From Sipunculus nudus (lineage: Eukaryota; Annelida; Sipuncula; Golfingiida; Sipunculidae): DNA of 64,000 nucleotides. Positions 11,870 through 22,654 of this stretch are shown here, piece after piece. The translations under genes were made by a program, and so were the position numbers. Positions within the stretch are counted from its first letter, which is position 1; each line of letters opens with the position of its first letter. The stretch is taken from assembly GCA_026874595.1 (NCBI GenBank), contig CM049320.1, positions 9,613,464 through 9,677,463 of the forward strand, in the 5' to 3' direction. Under the pieces are notes generated by a model. That model searched no databases, was not told where the DNA came from, and saw only the letters and a program-made list of their open reading frames with translations.

Positions 11870-12455
11870 AATTAACAGATTTATAATTCAAATATATCTC
11901 GTCCTGTTTAATCGGTATCCTTAAACGTATATTAGCTAATTCGAGTGAATATAGTTTAACCGGATTTTGCAATGCATTAAAATGTATGAGTAAAAAAAAG
12001 GAATATCCAACAAGAACGACTTAATCTCCTTCACTCCTTATTTGTTTCACTGAATAATCACAATGTGGCGATGAGATTGAGGGGCAGTAATACCGTTTTT
12101 GATAAGAAAACTTTACAAGGTATCCCATAATCATTTATCAGATAAATGTGATCTGATAGCATTTGGTTTCGTGTCCCCCCTGAGCATTCTTAGCAAACTA
12201 ACTATAGAACTCCATTCGCAGTTGTATTATGTAATTTCATGCCTCTGATTATAAGTTCAATGGAAGATATCTGTCAAAATTATGCTAATCAGCGCAAAAA
12301 TGCTCCTTCACCGAGATATTCCGTGTCTATGGTAGCGACAGCGGTTTATAAGGAAATAGTGACGTTTCAAAGATAGGTGCCGTATGACGTCACTTTGACT
12401 GACATTATTAGCTCGAATTCCTTTATCTCTATTCCCAAGTAATAAATATACAAAA
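11870..12455. other. No gene seen; one frame open only in copy B
   Basis: Duplicated sequence. From 12,243 a frame beginning 'MPLIISS' is open to a TAG near 12,375, while the matching frame in copy B runs on to 62,343. No family is recognised. Confidence 0.4.
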
Positions 12456-12460
12456 AAATC

Positions 12461-12646
12461 ATGTGTTTTGCCATTTTTTTTTTATTATTTGTCTTATATC
12501 AGTTGAGTGCAACGTCAAACATTAATATTCTCTCGGTAGTCGGCCGAATAGCTTCTGCAACCTTTAGCCTGGAACTGTTTATACGGTCTCCTGTGTATAA
12601 ATACTATCCGGGAAACTGGATCTGCTCATTATTATTCATTGAATGA
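12461..12646 (+). CDS. Small putative secreted peptide, unrecognised
   Basis: 61 codons. The N-terminus 'MCFAIFFLLFVLYQLSA' looks like a signal peptide or a single membrane segment, and the rest has no motif I know. The frame is intact in both block copies (62,362-62,547) with about four amino-acid differences and no indel, whereas most other frames in the block are broken. That hints at, but does not show, a real product. No promoter or splice context could be judged. Confidence 0.25.
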   Translation: MCFAIFFLLFVLYQLSATSNINILSVVGRIASATFSLELFIRSPVYKYYPGNWICSLLFIE

Positions 12647-13111
12647 ATCTACGATAAAGGTCATATCGAGTTTATTTTTAGGTTTTTCATAGACCTGGTG
12701 TATCATCACCGAGTGCGGTCTCCCTCGAACTCGTCTTATAAATTCATAAGAATATTCTAATGAATAAATATATTGAATAACGAAGAATACGCTATCCAAA
12801 CAAGTATATACGTTGCAGGAAGATTAGTGCATGATCCCTCAATGCCTTTGAATACAGTCGTTGAAATAAAGCTCTTGTAAACTTTGAGATAACACATGTT
12901 TTTGTTTGTGTATACGGGGAGCTGCTAAAAACTTCTTTTTACTCTTCAAGTATTATCATTTTTAGACATCCTAAACATTGAAAATCTTGACATAATGATA
13001 TTACATGGTTCTGTTACGCGTGACCAATATGTATGCTTAAGGTTTTCTAGTGTCTCTAGTCAATCGTTCCCCTAATGTAGCTTAATAACGAACGAGACCA
13101 GCTACTGTGGC

Positions 13112-13445
13112 TTACCAGTTTCTGTGGCTCAGGGGTAGATAGAGTACATGGCTTAAAACTGTGAGGTCTTGAGTTCAAACCACACCAGAGGCGGTATGAT
13201 TGTTCATGGTCGGCCCCACCCAGGGTGACTGTTCAGCAGGCTTAATGGGGGGGGGGGGAGACTGTAACCAACATTCGTGTTTTACTCACAAACAAGTGCA
13301 ACTTTCGGGGTTCCTCAGTGTTAAGACCCAGCAATGGGGATATATGACACACACCCAGGACACACAGGAGTGGTATTCCGAACCTGATTGACTCCAGGAT
13401 AATCTAGTGTAAGCCCCTGTCTCGAAACCGGAATAGAACACTGCA
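13112..13445 (+). mobile_element. tRNA-derived SINE
   Basis: An A-box-like 'tggctcagggg' (13,125-13,135) and a B-box-like 'gagttcaaacc' (13,171-13,181) lie 46 bp apart, the spacing of a tRNA gene internal promoter. The flanks 'tctgtgg' and 'ccac' can form a weak acceptor-like stem. The body runs on to about 13,445, with a poly-G run at about 13,247-13,257. The tRNA part is too degenerate to be a functional tRNA. In copy B only the first 160 bp or so remain (63,014-63,172). Confidence 0.6.
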
Positions 13446-13714
13446 GATGTACATTATACATAGTAAAGTAAGCATATAAAAATGACGGCGGTAAACTCCA
13501 CTAAAAAAGATATTAGGAACGAGACAATTTGTTGAAATAAATGGTAAACGGCCTTAGAGAAAAGATTTCAACGTTGCCAGTAATTTTCTTCTGCAATGAC
13601 GTAGCCTACTTAGAGTTCCTTTTGAAGGGTCTAGGTTCAAACATGTTAAACCTACCATCCAGAAATTTTATCCTTGTTATTCAGTCAAGCCAACCTCTCC
13701 CTAGTAACATTTTT

Positions 13715-14532
13715 TTAACTGATGTTTGTATACCATTTGAAGTATTCAATTGGTGCAATGCAGTCTTGATCCCTATTCCACCATTTGTCTAAGTGTTCAT
13801 AGGTTTTATGAAAATGTACCTCTGTGTGTAAAAATTCACAAAGGTAACATATAGCGTGAGTCTTGGTGTCTACTTTGTAATATTGTTTCCATTAAAAGTA
13901 CTGGTTATACAATGTTGTATCCGAATGCAGTTTTCTTAAATATGCTGCTAATTCAGGAGGAGATCTGTAATCCCTGATATCGATGAACGAGTGATCAGGT
14001 AGGTATTTCTTGTGGTCAAGCGCACCTAAAACTATAGGCACCACGTTTAGCTGCAGTACACACCACAATTTCTCTGTAGCATAATCCTTATCAATACTGT
14101 TCTCGAAGGACAGATAAAATTTATATATTTTTTTCTAACAAAGAGTAGCAGGGTTTTCCTGTCTGAACATGTCAAGGGGCTACATCTACCATAGATATCC
14201 ACGTTGATGTACTTCTGAAGTTCGTTTGTGTATTGTCTTCTGCGGCTTTGAGTGTGACAGTGACTTACAAACCATGCAACCAGTCTTGTTTTTCCCTTAG
14301 AGTAATTAAACTTCTTATGCCGCATTTTGTCGGTTCGTTTCTTCACCAAATAACCGTACCGTCCATTAACGTCCGAATCATAACGGTATGTGAGCGTTAG
14401 ATTAAACCCTCTGTTAAAGCTCCCATTCTGATGCTGTGAAATGGTGATTCCTTCAAATGAAATACGAAAATATTGCCATGGAAACCGGCCTTTTAGGAAT
14501 TCTAAATTAAATTGGTAACCAATGTTTCTCAT
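13715..14532 (-). pseudogene. Alpha-1,3-fucosyltransferase pseudogene (GT10), copy A
   Basis: The minus strand encodes the C-terminal catalytic part of a Golgi alpha-1,3-fucosyltransferase, the family that transfers fucose from GDP-fucose to glycans. Visible parts, in order: 'FNLTLTYRYDSDV' with 'RYGYL' (usual motif 'TYRxDSDxxxPYG'), 'KTRLVAWFVSHC', 'ELQKYINVDIYGRC', then 'FYLSFENSIDKDYATEKLW' and 'VVPIVLGA', and last 'DKWWNRDQDC' before the stop at 13,715-13,717. A two-base insertion near 14,128-14,140 shifts the frame before 'YLSFEN', and an in-frame TAA lies at 13,892-13,894. Both defects are also in copy B. The N-terminal membrane anchor and stem are not found, so it is truncated or an isolated last exon. 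Family assignment is strong; loss of function is likely. Confidence 0.85.
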
Positions 14533-14559
14533 GTGTACATTTACAGCATGGCTTGAATT

Positions 14560-15440
14560 GAACGATTATTTGTCATTTCAATGTTTAGTGAAGGTGCATT
14601 TGAGATCTAGAAAGGGACGTAGTCCAAATCCAAATCCATAATTAATCTTAGAATAGAAAGGGGTCCAGAACAGAATTTTCTTAAGACGTCTTTCTTCATC
14701 GGATATATTCGTGAGGTCTCTGTAAAAGAAAGTTCAAACCATCCCTGCATTCCTGGTTTATCTATGTGGCATTAAATTCAAGGAGAAATACTGATGAGGT
14801 AGATCTCGTAGAGATAAATAGAAAGTTAACATAACAGAAGAAAGTCCAAGTAAAATAAAAAAAAATGAAAAGTTTTGCGTTTATTTTAGAAGGCATGACA
14901 AGGACTGGTCCCCTCCGATTTGTTGTCTCTTGAAGTGTCTGAAATATAAAAAAGTAATATGTATTTATGAATAATGTTGTATTATTATGAACAAAACAAT
15001 GTTTTATATCCTACCTAATTTTGTTGTAAGGTAATGACATTAATGGTTATTACAATTAGGCAACTAGTAGTGTCATATTATCAGAAATGTATTACAATAT
15101 CTAATATCAGCTTTATATCATAACAAGTAACTGATATGCTTGTACAATTAATTTATATTTGATCTAAGAACAAAAACATTGAAACAAATGAAATGATTAC
15201 ATATTTAAAGATACGCAATGTTGTTCAAGTGTATAAATTAACTATACTGTCAGGCAATAAATATTTACAGTTCATGGACACTGATGTTTTCAGCATCCTG
15301 GGTCTTGTCAAGTTGAATAAATAAAACCCAAAAGTATGAGTGACTTCTCAACATAAATATAACACATATTTTTTTTATATTTATCCTATTTTACTTACAT
15401 CATATTCATACAGGATAATTACCAATATGGTGCCATTACT
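14560..15440. other. No gene seen
   Basis: AT-rich single-copy sequence between the duplicated block and the 39-bp minisatellite. 15,365-15,450 is related to 15,965-16,060, so the minisatellite is flanked and interrupted by a repeated spacer. Confidence 0.5.
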
Positions 15441-15444
15441 CATT

Positions 15445-15950
15445 ACAATTAAACCCAGAGAATCCGCTAAATTCATTACCCTCACAATACAACCTAGAAA
15501 TTCTGACTAACGCCTCACCATTACAATACAACCGAAAAAGTCTGGTTCATTCCTTACCCTTACACTGCAAACTAGAAGGTCAGGCTGACCCCTCACGGTG
15601 AAAATACAAGCCAGACGTCTGCTTGTCTCCACATCCTTACAATATAACCCGAACAGTCTGGCTGACTCATAAACATTACGATGCAGCCCAGAAAGCCTGG
15701 CTGACTCCACACCATGGAAATAAAACCCAGAGAGATTGACTGACTTCTCACCATTACAATACAAGCCAAAAATCTGGCAGACTCCTCACCATTACGATGC
15801 AACGCAGAAAGTCTGGCTGACCCCTCACTATTACAGTATAACCCACAGCCTGTCTGACTCCTCACCTTAACAATACAACCCATAAAGTCTGGATGAAACC
15901 TCACCATTATCATACAACCTAGATAGTCTGAATAACACCTTACGATAACA
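15445..15950 (-). repeat. 39-bp minisatellite, block 1 (14 units)
   Basis: Unit starts counted at 15,445, 15,484, 15,523, 15,562, 15,601, 15,639, 15,678, 15,717, 15,756, 15,794, 15,833, 15,870, 15,909 and 15,942. Spacing is 39 bp in most cases and 37-38 in a few. On the plus strand a unit resembles 'acaatacaacccagaaagtc' plus 'tggctgactcctcaccatt'. On the minus strand a unit reads as 13 codons, near 'MVRSQPDFLGCIV'. Frames of 85 and 106 codons result but are broken by indels, so a protein is not established. Confidence 0.9.
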
Positions 15951-16075
15951 ATTATTAGTTTATTTATTTTATTTACATAATATTCATAAAGGAAAATAAA
16001 CCACTCGGCTAAAATTAAACTGGTCTACTTTAGTGCCAGATACCAATACGGTACTTTTGACTAAAACATCACCAT
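15951..16075. repeat. Spacer between minisatellite blocks
   Basis: About 125 bp, similar to the sequence just before block 1 (15,365-15,450), with matching 'ccaatatggt' or 'ccaatacggt' context. This suggests that flank plus array was itself duplicated. Confidence 0.6.
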
Positions 16076-16076
16076 T

Positions 16077-16585
16077 ACAATACACCGAAGAATGTCTGGC
16101 TGAATCCGCACGATTACAATACAACCCAGAAAGTCTGACTGACTCCTCACCATTATAGTACAATCGAGGAAGTCTGGCTGACACCTCACCATGAAAATAC
16201 AACCCAAAAGGACTGGCTAACTCTCCACCCTAACAATACAACCCAGAAAGTTTGGCCGACTCCTCAGCATTACAATACGGCCCGGAAAGTCTGGTTGACT
16301 CCTCAGGATTACAATACCAACTAGATGGTCTGCCTGAATCCTCACCATAAAAATCAAACCCAGATTTCTCTTTGACTTCTATCCCTTGCAATAAAACCCA
16401 GAAAGTCAGGCTGACTTCTCACCATTACAATACAAAGCGTTTGACTGATTCCTCCTGATTAAAATACAAGCCTCACAGAAGATCTGGGCTGACTCCTTAC
16501 CATTACAATACAGCCCAGAGAGGATGGCTACCCTTACAATACAACCCAGAAAGTCTGGCTGACTCTTTACCAATACAACTCCGGT
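16077..16585 (-). repeat. 39-bp minisatellite, block 2 (about 14 units)
   Basis: Units start at 16,077, 16,116, 16,155, 16,194, 16,233, 16,272, 16,311, about 16,350, 16,388 and 16,427, then at irregular spacing (31-44 bp) to about 16,585. Same unit as block 1. Minus-strand frames at 15,984-16,202 and 16,406-16,651 show the 13-residue period. Confidence 0.9.
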
Positions 16586-16589
16586 CTTT

Positions 16590-17735
16590 GTATCACTGGC
16601 AAGAAATGCAGTTTTTTTACAGCTATTCCTAATGCTAATACCAAATCCCAAAAGCGTGCAATATTATTGTTTTTTTTCTGGAACTCCTGCTATTGTGTGA
16701 TGTGTTTACACAATTTTGCATGTGACAAACTAGGTTCATGGAACGCGGGAATATTTACCTAAAGGACCCGCGTGACAATAAGGTGTTTAACCGAAGAGCA
16801 TCCTTTGTTTCCAAGAGACAAAAGGTATAATATAATTCCCATCATCTTGACGAAAAGGAGACCTTTGTACACCATTTTTTTTATCAGCAAAACATTTGAG
16901 AATTGTAATTTAACCTTCATAGCATTATAGTTTAATATCAAATAATATGCATATTTACCTGTACTTGTAACTGCTCAGGATTCATTTGGTTAAATCGGCA
17001 GTACTGATTAATCAAATTTGTTGTACTTTAAAACACTATAATATTCCTCACGTCCAACGAAAATGTAGATATATATTTATTAATTCATGTTTATGTTTTC
17101 ATTCTATGGGACGTCCTTTGAAAAAAGACAAGTGCTTTGGCTATGCAGGACCTCGAGATTATACTAGTGTGTCCAACGAAATATCAGAATACATGCTGAA
17201 TAAGCTATAATTCCTCAAATGTACCTTGTTTGTGAAAGTCTCATCCGGCAGTGGCAGAACGTAAAGGTTCATGTATTGTTCAATACTATATCCTCTACCT
17301 ACGGAATATACAAACGTTATTCCTAATTAATTAAATTAATTAAAACTAATATGTGACTTCTTCTGGTCAATGAGTAATATCATAAATATATATTTATAAT
17401 ATTTGTTCTAATGTGAGACCGACCAGGAATGGTAAGTCAAACAGATTGAGAGAATCTGAAAACTCATTATACTTAATAAAGTAGTTACATTTAAAATAGA
17501 AAAAACATACAAACGAGACAAAACCAATATTAACTCAATAAAGATGATGTTAGGCATTGCATATAACTCAGGATCAACTTTCTTGATATTGCAAACCTCC
17601 CGCATAAGCCATGGAAATGTTTCTTTTGGGTAGAATTAGTTTGGTTCATTTAGCTACATAAAGACCATAAGTTTATAAAAGACAAAAAGAGGTTGTAATT
17701 TTGTGCCCTTATCATTTGATATAAAATCATCAAGT
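16590..17735. other. No gene seen
   Basis: AT-rich. Only short frames are present. A perfect palindrome 'ttaattaaattaattaa' lies near 17,325-17,341. Confidence 0.5.
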
Positions 17736-17737
17736 GT

Positions 17738-17877
17738 CGATGACTCACCTGATCTGCCGACCCTGCACCCCTTGTCGCGAGAGTTTTGCTACGGCCAAAT
17801 AAATGGTTATATATATACATATGTGTATATATATATATGTATATATATCTATCTATATATATATATATATATATATA

Positions 17878-17923
<46 letters not shown>

Positions 17924-18995
17924 ATAGCATTGAATAGCTTAACAGAATAATAATATTGAAATTCACCGATAAGAGATCTCATCGATGACTATTGCTGCCT
18001 TCTAATGATCAACTGTACGATTGTCGGCCACTTCCTTGCTATGTGTCTTTATTGAGTAGTATCATAAAATGCGATACAATCGGTTAAATTGCGTAGGGAC
18101 GCTTTGATATCAATGTTATGGACATTGTGATCTTTATTGCTCTGCATTATATAAATATCTTGACAAGATCTTCGCCACGACATATTGGTAAAAGGTAATA
18201 TAGTGCTTTGTGCTCAGATAAATGCCATGGCTACACCAACATATTAAAAAAAGAAAAAGCCTTTAACGTCAACGTAATAATTAAATCTTGAATAACAATT
18301 GAAAATATTTTTTTTTCCAAGTTTCACGATGACGAAGTCGCCAAGATTTCAGTGTCTTACCCGCCAACCCTGTATATACGCAAAATTTAATAATTAAAAC
18401 TGAACCTTTTAGTACTTTTATTGTCAACAAAATACATTCTCTATTTATACTGTTTTTAAGTCTATTTTTATTATTTCAACGAATTTTACGGATAAAAGGA
18501 TATCGGTCAGGGTAGGTATGATAAAATGGACCGACAGATCGGTATATTTCAAGATGTGCTGCTTGAATACAACAAAGGAGCAGGCAATAGAACCGGATGT
18601 ACTAAGCTAAAATATATTTTTTTTCGGAATTAATTGGGAGCGTTTGGTTTTGCAGATAATATTAAGATTAGGTGGTTCAAGTCAGACCCTTCTTCAAATC
18701 ATTTAGATTCCAGAGACCATAACAGCTATTAAAGTTAAATGCAAAACATTACCTGATCATTTGTGTATTAGCAATAAATTCTGTAAAGAACTATGTAAAA
18801 CGTGGATGGCAAGGACGCATTGAAATGTGCCGTCAGGGCTTCGCTTCCGTTCCACAGGAAAATATTGAGGCCCATCATGCTCCTCATCCAAACTCACAAA
18901 AAGAATATCATCCTTACACCAACTCTCACAACCTCCATCACATTTTCTTCCCCCTTCTCAACGGTTTTGTGCGTTCTGTAATCCCCCGTTAATCA
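17738..18995 (+). repeat. Diverged relative of 7,060-8,300
   Basis: 'cacctgatctgcc', 'aaataaatgg' followed by TA repeats, 'tgtgtctttattgagtagta', 'acaagatcttcgccacgaca', 'gacgaagtcgccaag' and 'tgctcctcatcc' appear in the same order as in 7,060-8,300 of copy A. Similarity is clearly lower than between copies A and B, so this is an older copy of part of the block. Confidence 0.65.
17811..17925. repeat. (TA)n/(TG)n microsatellite
   Basis: TA-rich run with TC and TG interruptions ending in 'tgtgtgtgtgtgtg' at about 17,909-17,922. Confidence 0.95.
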
Positions 18996-19164
18996 TGATT
19001 CTCAGTTATATATAAGTGACATAAAATATGATAAGTGACTTCTATTCACACGAAACATTCACAGAAAGATTCCATTTTAACACACAATAATAATACGAAT
19101 GCCTAAAATAATGGGAGAGAGCAAAAACATGGACTCGAATGAACATGGCTGAATGCTGAAATAA

Positions 19165-19345
19165 TAGGGCCTGGGCAGTCGTGGGGAAAAACGCTTGGCT
19201 CTCTCCGCTGGCGACCCGGGTTCGATCCCCGGCGTGCTGAGAGTGGGTTGTATGAGTCCATGGCCAGCGATCTTCTCCGGGTTCCCTGGTTTCCTCCACC
19301 TATACAGGCTACCGAACGCAGAAATCTGAACCATGGAGAGTGCCG
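19165..19345 (+). mobile_element. tRNA-derived SINE
   Basis: A B box 'ggttcgatccc' (19,219-19,229) sits in a good T-arm: 'ccggg' and 'cccgg' pair around the loop 'ttcgatc'. An A-box-like 'tgggcagtcgtgg' lies 47 bp upstream (19,172-19,184). Downstream 'agtgggttgtatg' and 'ctccgggttccctggtttcc' fit the conserved body seen in invertebrate tRNA-SINEs. Its 3' end and target duplication are not clear. Confidence 0.7.
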
Positions 19346-19479
19346 TGATTAGTTAAAACAACTATTTGTACAATCCATGTAAAATAATTTATGTTAATAT
19401 TTAAAATAGTTAAAGTAGAGGTTATCCTAATGTAATTATCTATTTCGGTTGAAAAGACCATCCTTGATTAAAATATTGA

Positions 19480-19880
19480 AACTTTTTGCAATATATATAT
19501 ATATGGACCAGCACTTTATAATCTAGGCATTTAAGAATGCTATTATTCGCGATAAAGTACCCTTGTTTACATGCTTGTGGTACCTTCTAGTTACTCACTT
19601 GACACTTCTATCATACAAAAAACCAAAACCACATAATATTAGCCTGCTCATGATAACATTAAAAATTGCCATCCCGGGTGGTACCGGTGACCCCCTCTGC
19701 CTGATTGCCTTAATAGCAGTTATATTGGAAATAAGGCACATATATGTGATTTTTTTTAAAATTAACGAATAGACCTATTTAAAAAAAAAATATTGGGCCT
19801 TCAGGCACCCGGAGACCAATCCATCCATTAATTGGTGCGGAACTTAAAAGATTCCTGAAATCAACATCAGATGAGTCTTC
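19480..19880. other. No gene seen
   Basis: Short TA run at 19,491-19,504 and a 69-codon frame (19,563-19,772) with no recognisable similarity. Confidence 0.4.
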
Positions 19881-19884
19881 CCTC

Positions 19885-20199
19885 TCCAGGCCCCAAAAGT
19901 TATATGCAGTCTAATGTTTAATACCAGATAGAGAAGGAAGCATGGGGCTTTTGACCCCTATAAATGTGAGGCCTCAGGAAAAAAAGAGATGTGTGCATAC
20001 TTGAGCTTCATATTCCAGCCCCTACACACAGCTATTGTTATAATCTACAAACTTTACCATTAGACATCTACCCCTGCAGTCCTATTATTATCATTTTTAT
20101 TATTTATAATATGACTTTTATTATTCCTCTCTTATTATAACCATGGGGGCTGAAGTCTCCAGTTTATCATAATTATCATGGTATCAGGACCTTCAGTGA

Positions 20200-20251
<52 letters not shown>

Positions 20252-21455
20252 ATTATTATTAATATAATAATTATTATTTTAAGTGTCCAGGCATAAAACA
20301 ATGCTGCGAGGACTCGGATAGGCTACACTAGACAAAGTTGGCTGCCTAGACTTTTTACATTCTTGCAGCTTATACAATGCCATAAACTGGTACTACAAGC
20401 ACTTGTATCGTCTAGTTATAAACACAGTTTTTTTTATGGAAGGCCTATTGATTACACAAATCTTACTTCTTTCATCGTCTCTACTTGTTAATTTATATTT
20501 TGATATAACAATAACAAATTTATTCATCAAAACGGGTTAAATTCATCTGGAAATGTTGGCCTACATAATATAAATTACACGGCTATTTCAAGTTTAGCAA
20601 ACATTATATCAAAGCAGTTATTAGGCTTTATTTACTAATACTGCATGAAAATTGATTATTGTTCAGTCATAATGCCTGATGTCCCCTCTATCAAGCTTTA
20701 GACCCTGTTAGTCTTCTATCAGTATCATACGTCCTCAGGCCCCCAGCAAAACTAGCATTATCCATGGGCCTCAAATCCCTTAGATACTTATTTTACCATG
20801 AAGTTTCAAGGCCTACTAGCCCATTATTATCCTAGAGCCTAAGGCCCCTCCGGTTCTATTATTGTTATTATGGGATCTTTTCAAGTTCCCTTCAGTCCTA
20901 TTTTGCTAATCGTGGGACCTCAAGCCCCCTATAGGCCTATAGTTATAATTATTGGGTCCCTCCAGTCCTATTATTATTATTAGTATTATTATTGTTATCA
21001 AAATGGGACCTGAACCCCCTACGGTCCTATAAATTATTATGAGGTCTCGATCATGCCCCACCAATCCAATTATTATTACATTATTATTTTTAAAATATGG
21101 GCCTCAGGACACCTAAAAAATTATTATTATTATTATGGTTATCTAGCTCCCTACAGATTTTATTAGTCCTCTCATAATTCTCATGAGGACCAATGAGTCC
21201 ATACCATTGGTTAGTCCACAGATCTAAAGAGGCCCTGGGCCCCGTCCCATATATGTCTCTACTCTTCAGACCCCTTGAGATATATCAGTCCAATATCCCA
21301 ATATTTCTTACTAGATACAGGGATATGTGCATAATCATGTTAAATATTACATGGAGCTCTAAAGATTTGGCGTCAGGCCTCAGACTTATTGTTACAAGCA
21401 AAGGGATTCAGTCCCACTACAAAATTCATAGGAATTCAGACCCCCTCTCCCATAA

Positions 21456-21494
<39 letters not shown>

Positions 21495-21530
21495 TTTATT
21501 TTTATTATCATTATTTTCATTTTATTTATT
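19885..21530. repeat. Degenerate TTA-rich tract with recurring GGCCC/CCTCA motif
   Basis: Over 1.6 kb, phrases such as 'gggacctcaagccccctata' (near 20,913), 'cctcaggcccc' (near 20,735), 'cctaaggcccctcc' (near 20,846) and 'cagtcctatt' recur every 60-130 bp, each followed by TTA triplets. Pure (TTA)n arrays lie at 20,201-20,280 and 21,456-21,500. It looks like an old minisatellite, each unit of which contains a small TTA microsatellite. The pattern resumes at 22,290-22,650. Confidence 0.65.
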
Positions 21531-22139
21531 ACCGTATTTTGCGTAATAAGCGCCCCTTCACACATCCACACACACGGATTTTGGCGATCACTTTAAAAAT
21601 AAACTAAGGGGAGAGCCATTCTGATCCCATTTTTCTCCCAAGCAAATATAACGTAGCGCGATGTAACGCTTTCATTTCTCCCCGCCAACCTGAAAACTTA
21701 CCGCCAGTTTTTGAACTCCGTCAGGTTTTATCACCTAATATATTGAAAATATTAGTTGTCAGTGAGCCAGTCAGTGACCAAGTGTGTCATAGATAACAAT
21801 GACCTGGTGACCATGCTCATCAGGTGAGATGAATGAGCTGTAGTAAAGCTCGCACTACGTTGATATCAACTTGCTGAATTCAAGAACTATGGCTTTGTTT
21901 AGTTTTTATTTATTTTTTCACAAAATTACACAACCATCTCTTAGGATCGTTGGTTTTTCTGAATTTTCCTTGAATTTCCTGTGAAAGTAAACACGTGTAC
22001 ACAAGCCGCAGTATAAGAGGATCATAACGCACTTTTAAATTTGCCAGATGTGGGGTGGCGGGAGGGGCGCGGTTTTAAGGTATAAATTTTTTGAAAAAAA
22101 AAATAATTTTGAGAGCGCCCGCGGGCATATTAGAATGGT
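21531..22139. mobile_element. Possible MITE splitting the TTA-rich tract
   Basis: The left end 'accgtattttgcgtaataag' followed by 'cgcccc' resembles termini of non-autonomous pogo-like DNA transposons. The right end, read on the other strand, gives 'accattctaatatgcccgcg' followed by 'ggcgc', a weak inverted match. The TTA-rich repeat lies on both sides, consistent with a 609-bp insertion. No target duplication was found. No coding capacity. Confidence 0.35.
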
Positions 22140-22289
22140 GTCTCAGGTAAGTATAGATTTTAATTACTCCGTCAAAAGGTTGGGTTATTGTAGGGTCTCA
22201 GGCCACGTGGATGCATGCATATGAGTATATAGAGGACGCAAGTGCCTTCACGCCAAACAGACTTACTGTTTTTACCACTTGGCCTTCGA

Positions 22290-22650
22290 CTCAATACAGA
22301 CTTCATCATGAGACCTCGACATGACCTCGATATTATAATAATAATGATTATTATTATGGTACCTCAAGCCCCTATAGTCCGATTTTAATCACTACTATTA
22401 TTATGGAACCTCAGCCAACCTCCAGTCCTATTATTATGTTCAGCCGCAGATGGGTGCCAGAGAGAGATTTAAAAAAATATGTGTTCAATACTAGGTGAAG
22501 TAAACATGACGTAAATACGATCCCTCTCTCACTTACTATCAAGCCCTTTCAGTCATGTTATAGATATGAAGCCTCTAGAGGCCCCAAGAGATATATGCAT
22601 TTTAGTTTTTATTATATATATTATAATCAGTATTATTATTATTAGATAAT
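22290..22650. repeat. Continuation of the TTA-rich degenerate repeat
   Basis: 'cctcaagcccctatagtccg' and 'cctccagtcctattatta' phrases as in 19.9-21.5 kb, plus a short TTA run near 22,630-22,645. Confidence 0.6.
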
Positions 22651-22654
22651 TAAT

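Larger units (their letters stand above)
1..14520 (+). repeat. Segmental duplication, copy A
   Basis: This block matches 48,163-64,000 base for base over long stretches, in the same order and orientation. Anchors: 1 with 48,163; 1,501 with 51,517; 5,011 with 55,016; 9,291 with 59,296; 13,125 with 63,027; 14,520 with 64,000. By eye the copies differ by a few percent plus indels. The large differences are about 2.0 kb present only in copy B (48,330-50,335) and about 405 bp present only in copy A (about 13,281-13,685). Copy A is cut by the window start, so the true left end is not visible. It may be a genuine tandem duplication or two uncollapsed haplotypes in an assembly. Confidence 0.95.

Noticed and set aside
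13112..13190. Functional tRNA gene
   Set aside because: A- and B-box spacing is right, but the stems are too weak and the sequence continues into a SINE body. The same holds for 19,165-19,240.
15445..16585. Regular direct repeats that could suggest a CRISPR array
   Set aside because: Units are directly contiguous with no unique spacers, they diverge all along their length, and the DNA is animal. It is a minisatellite.
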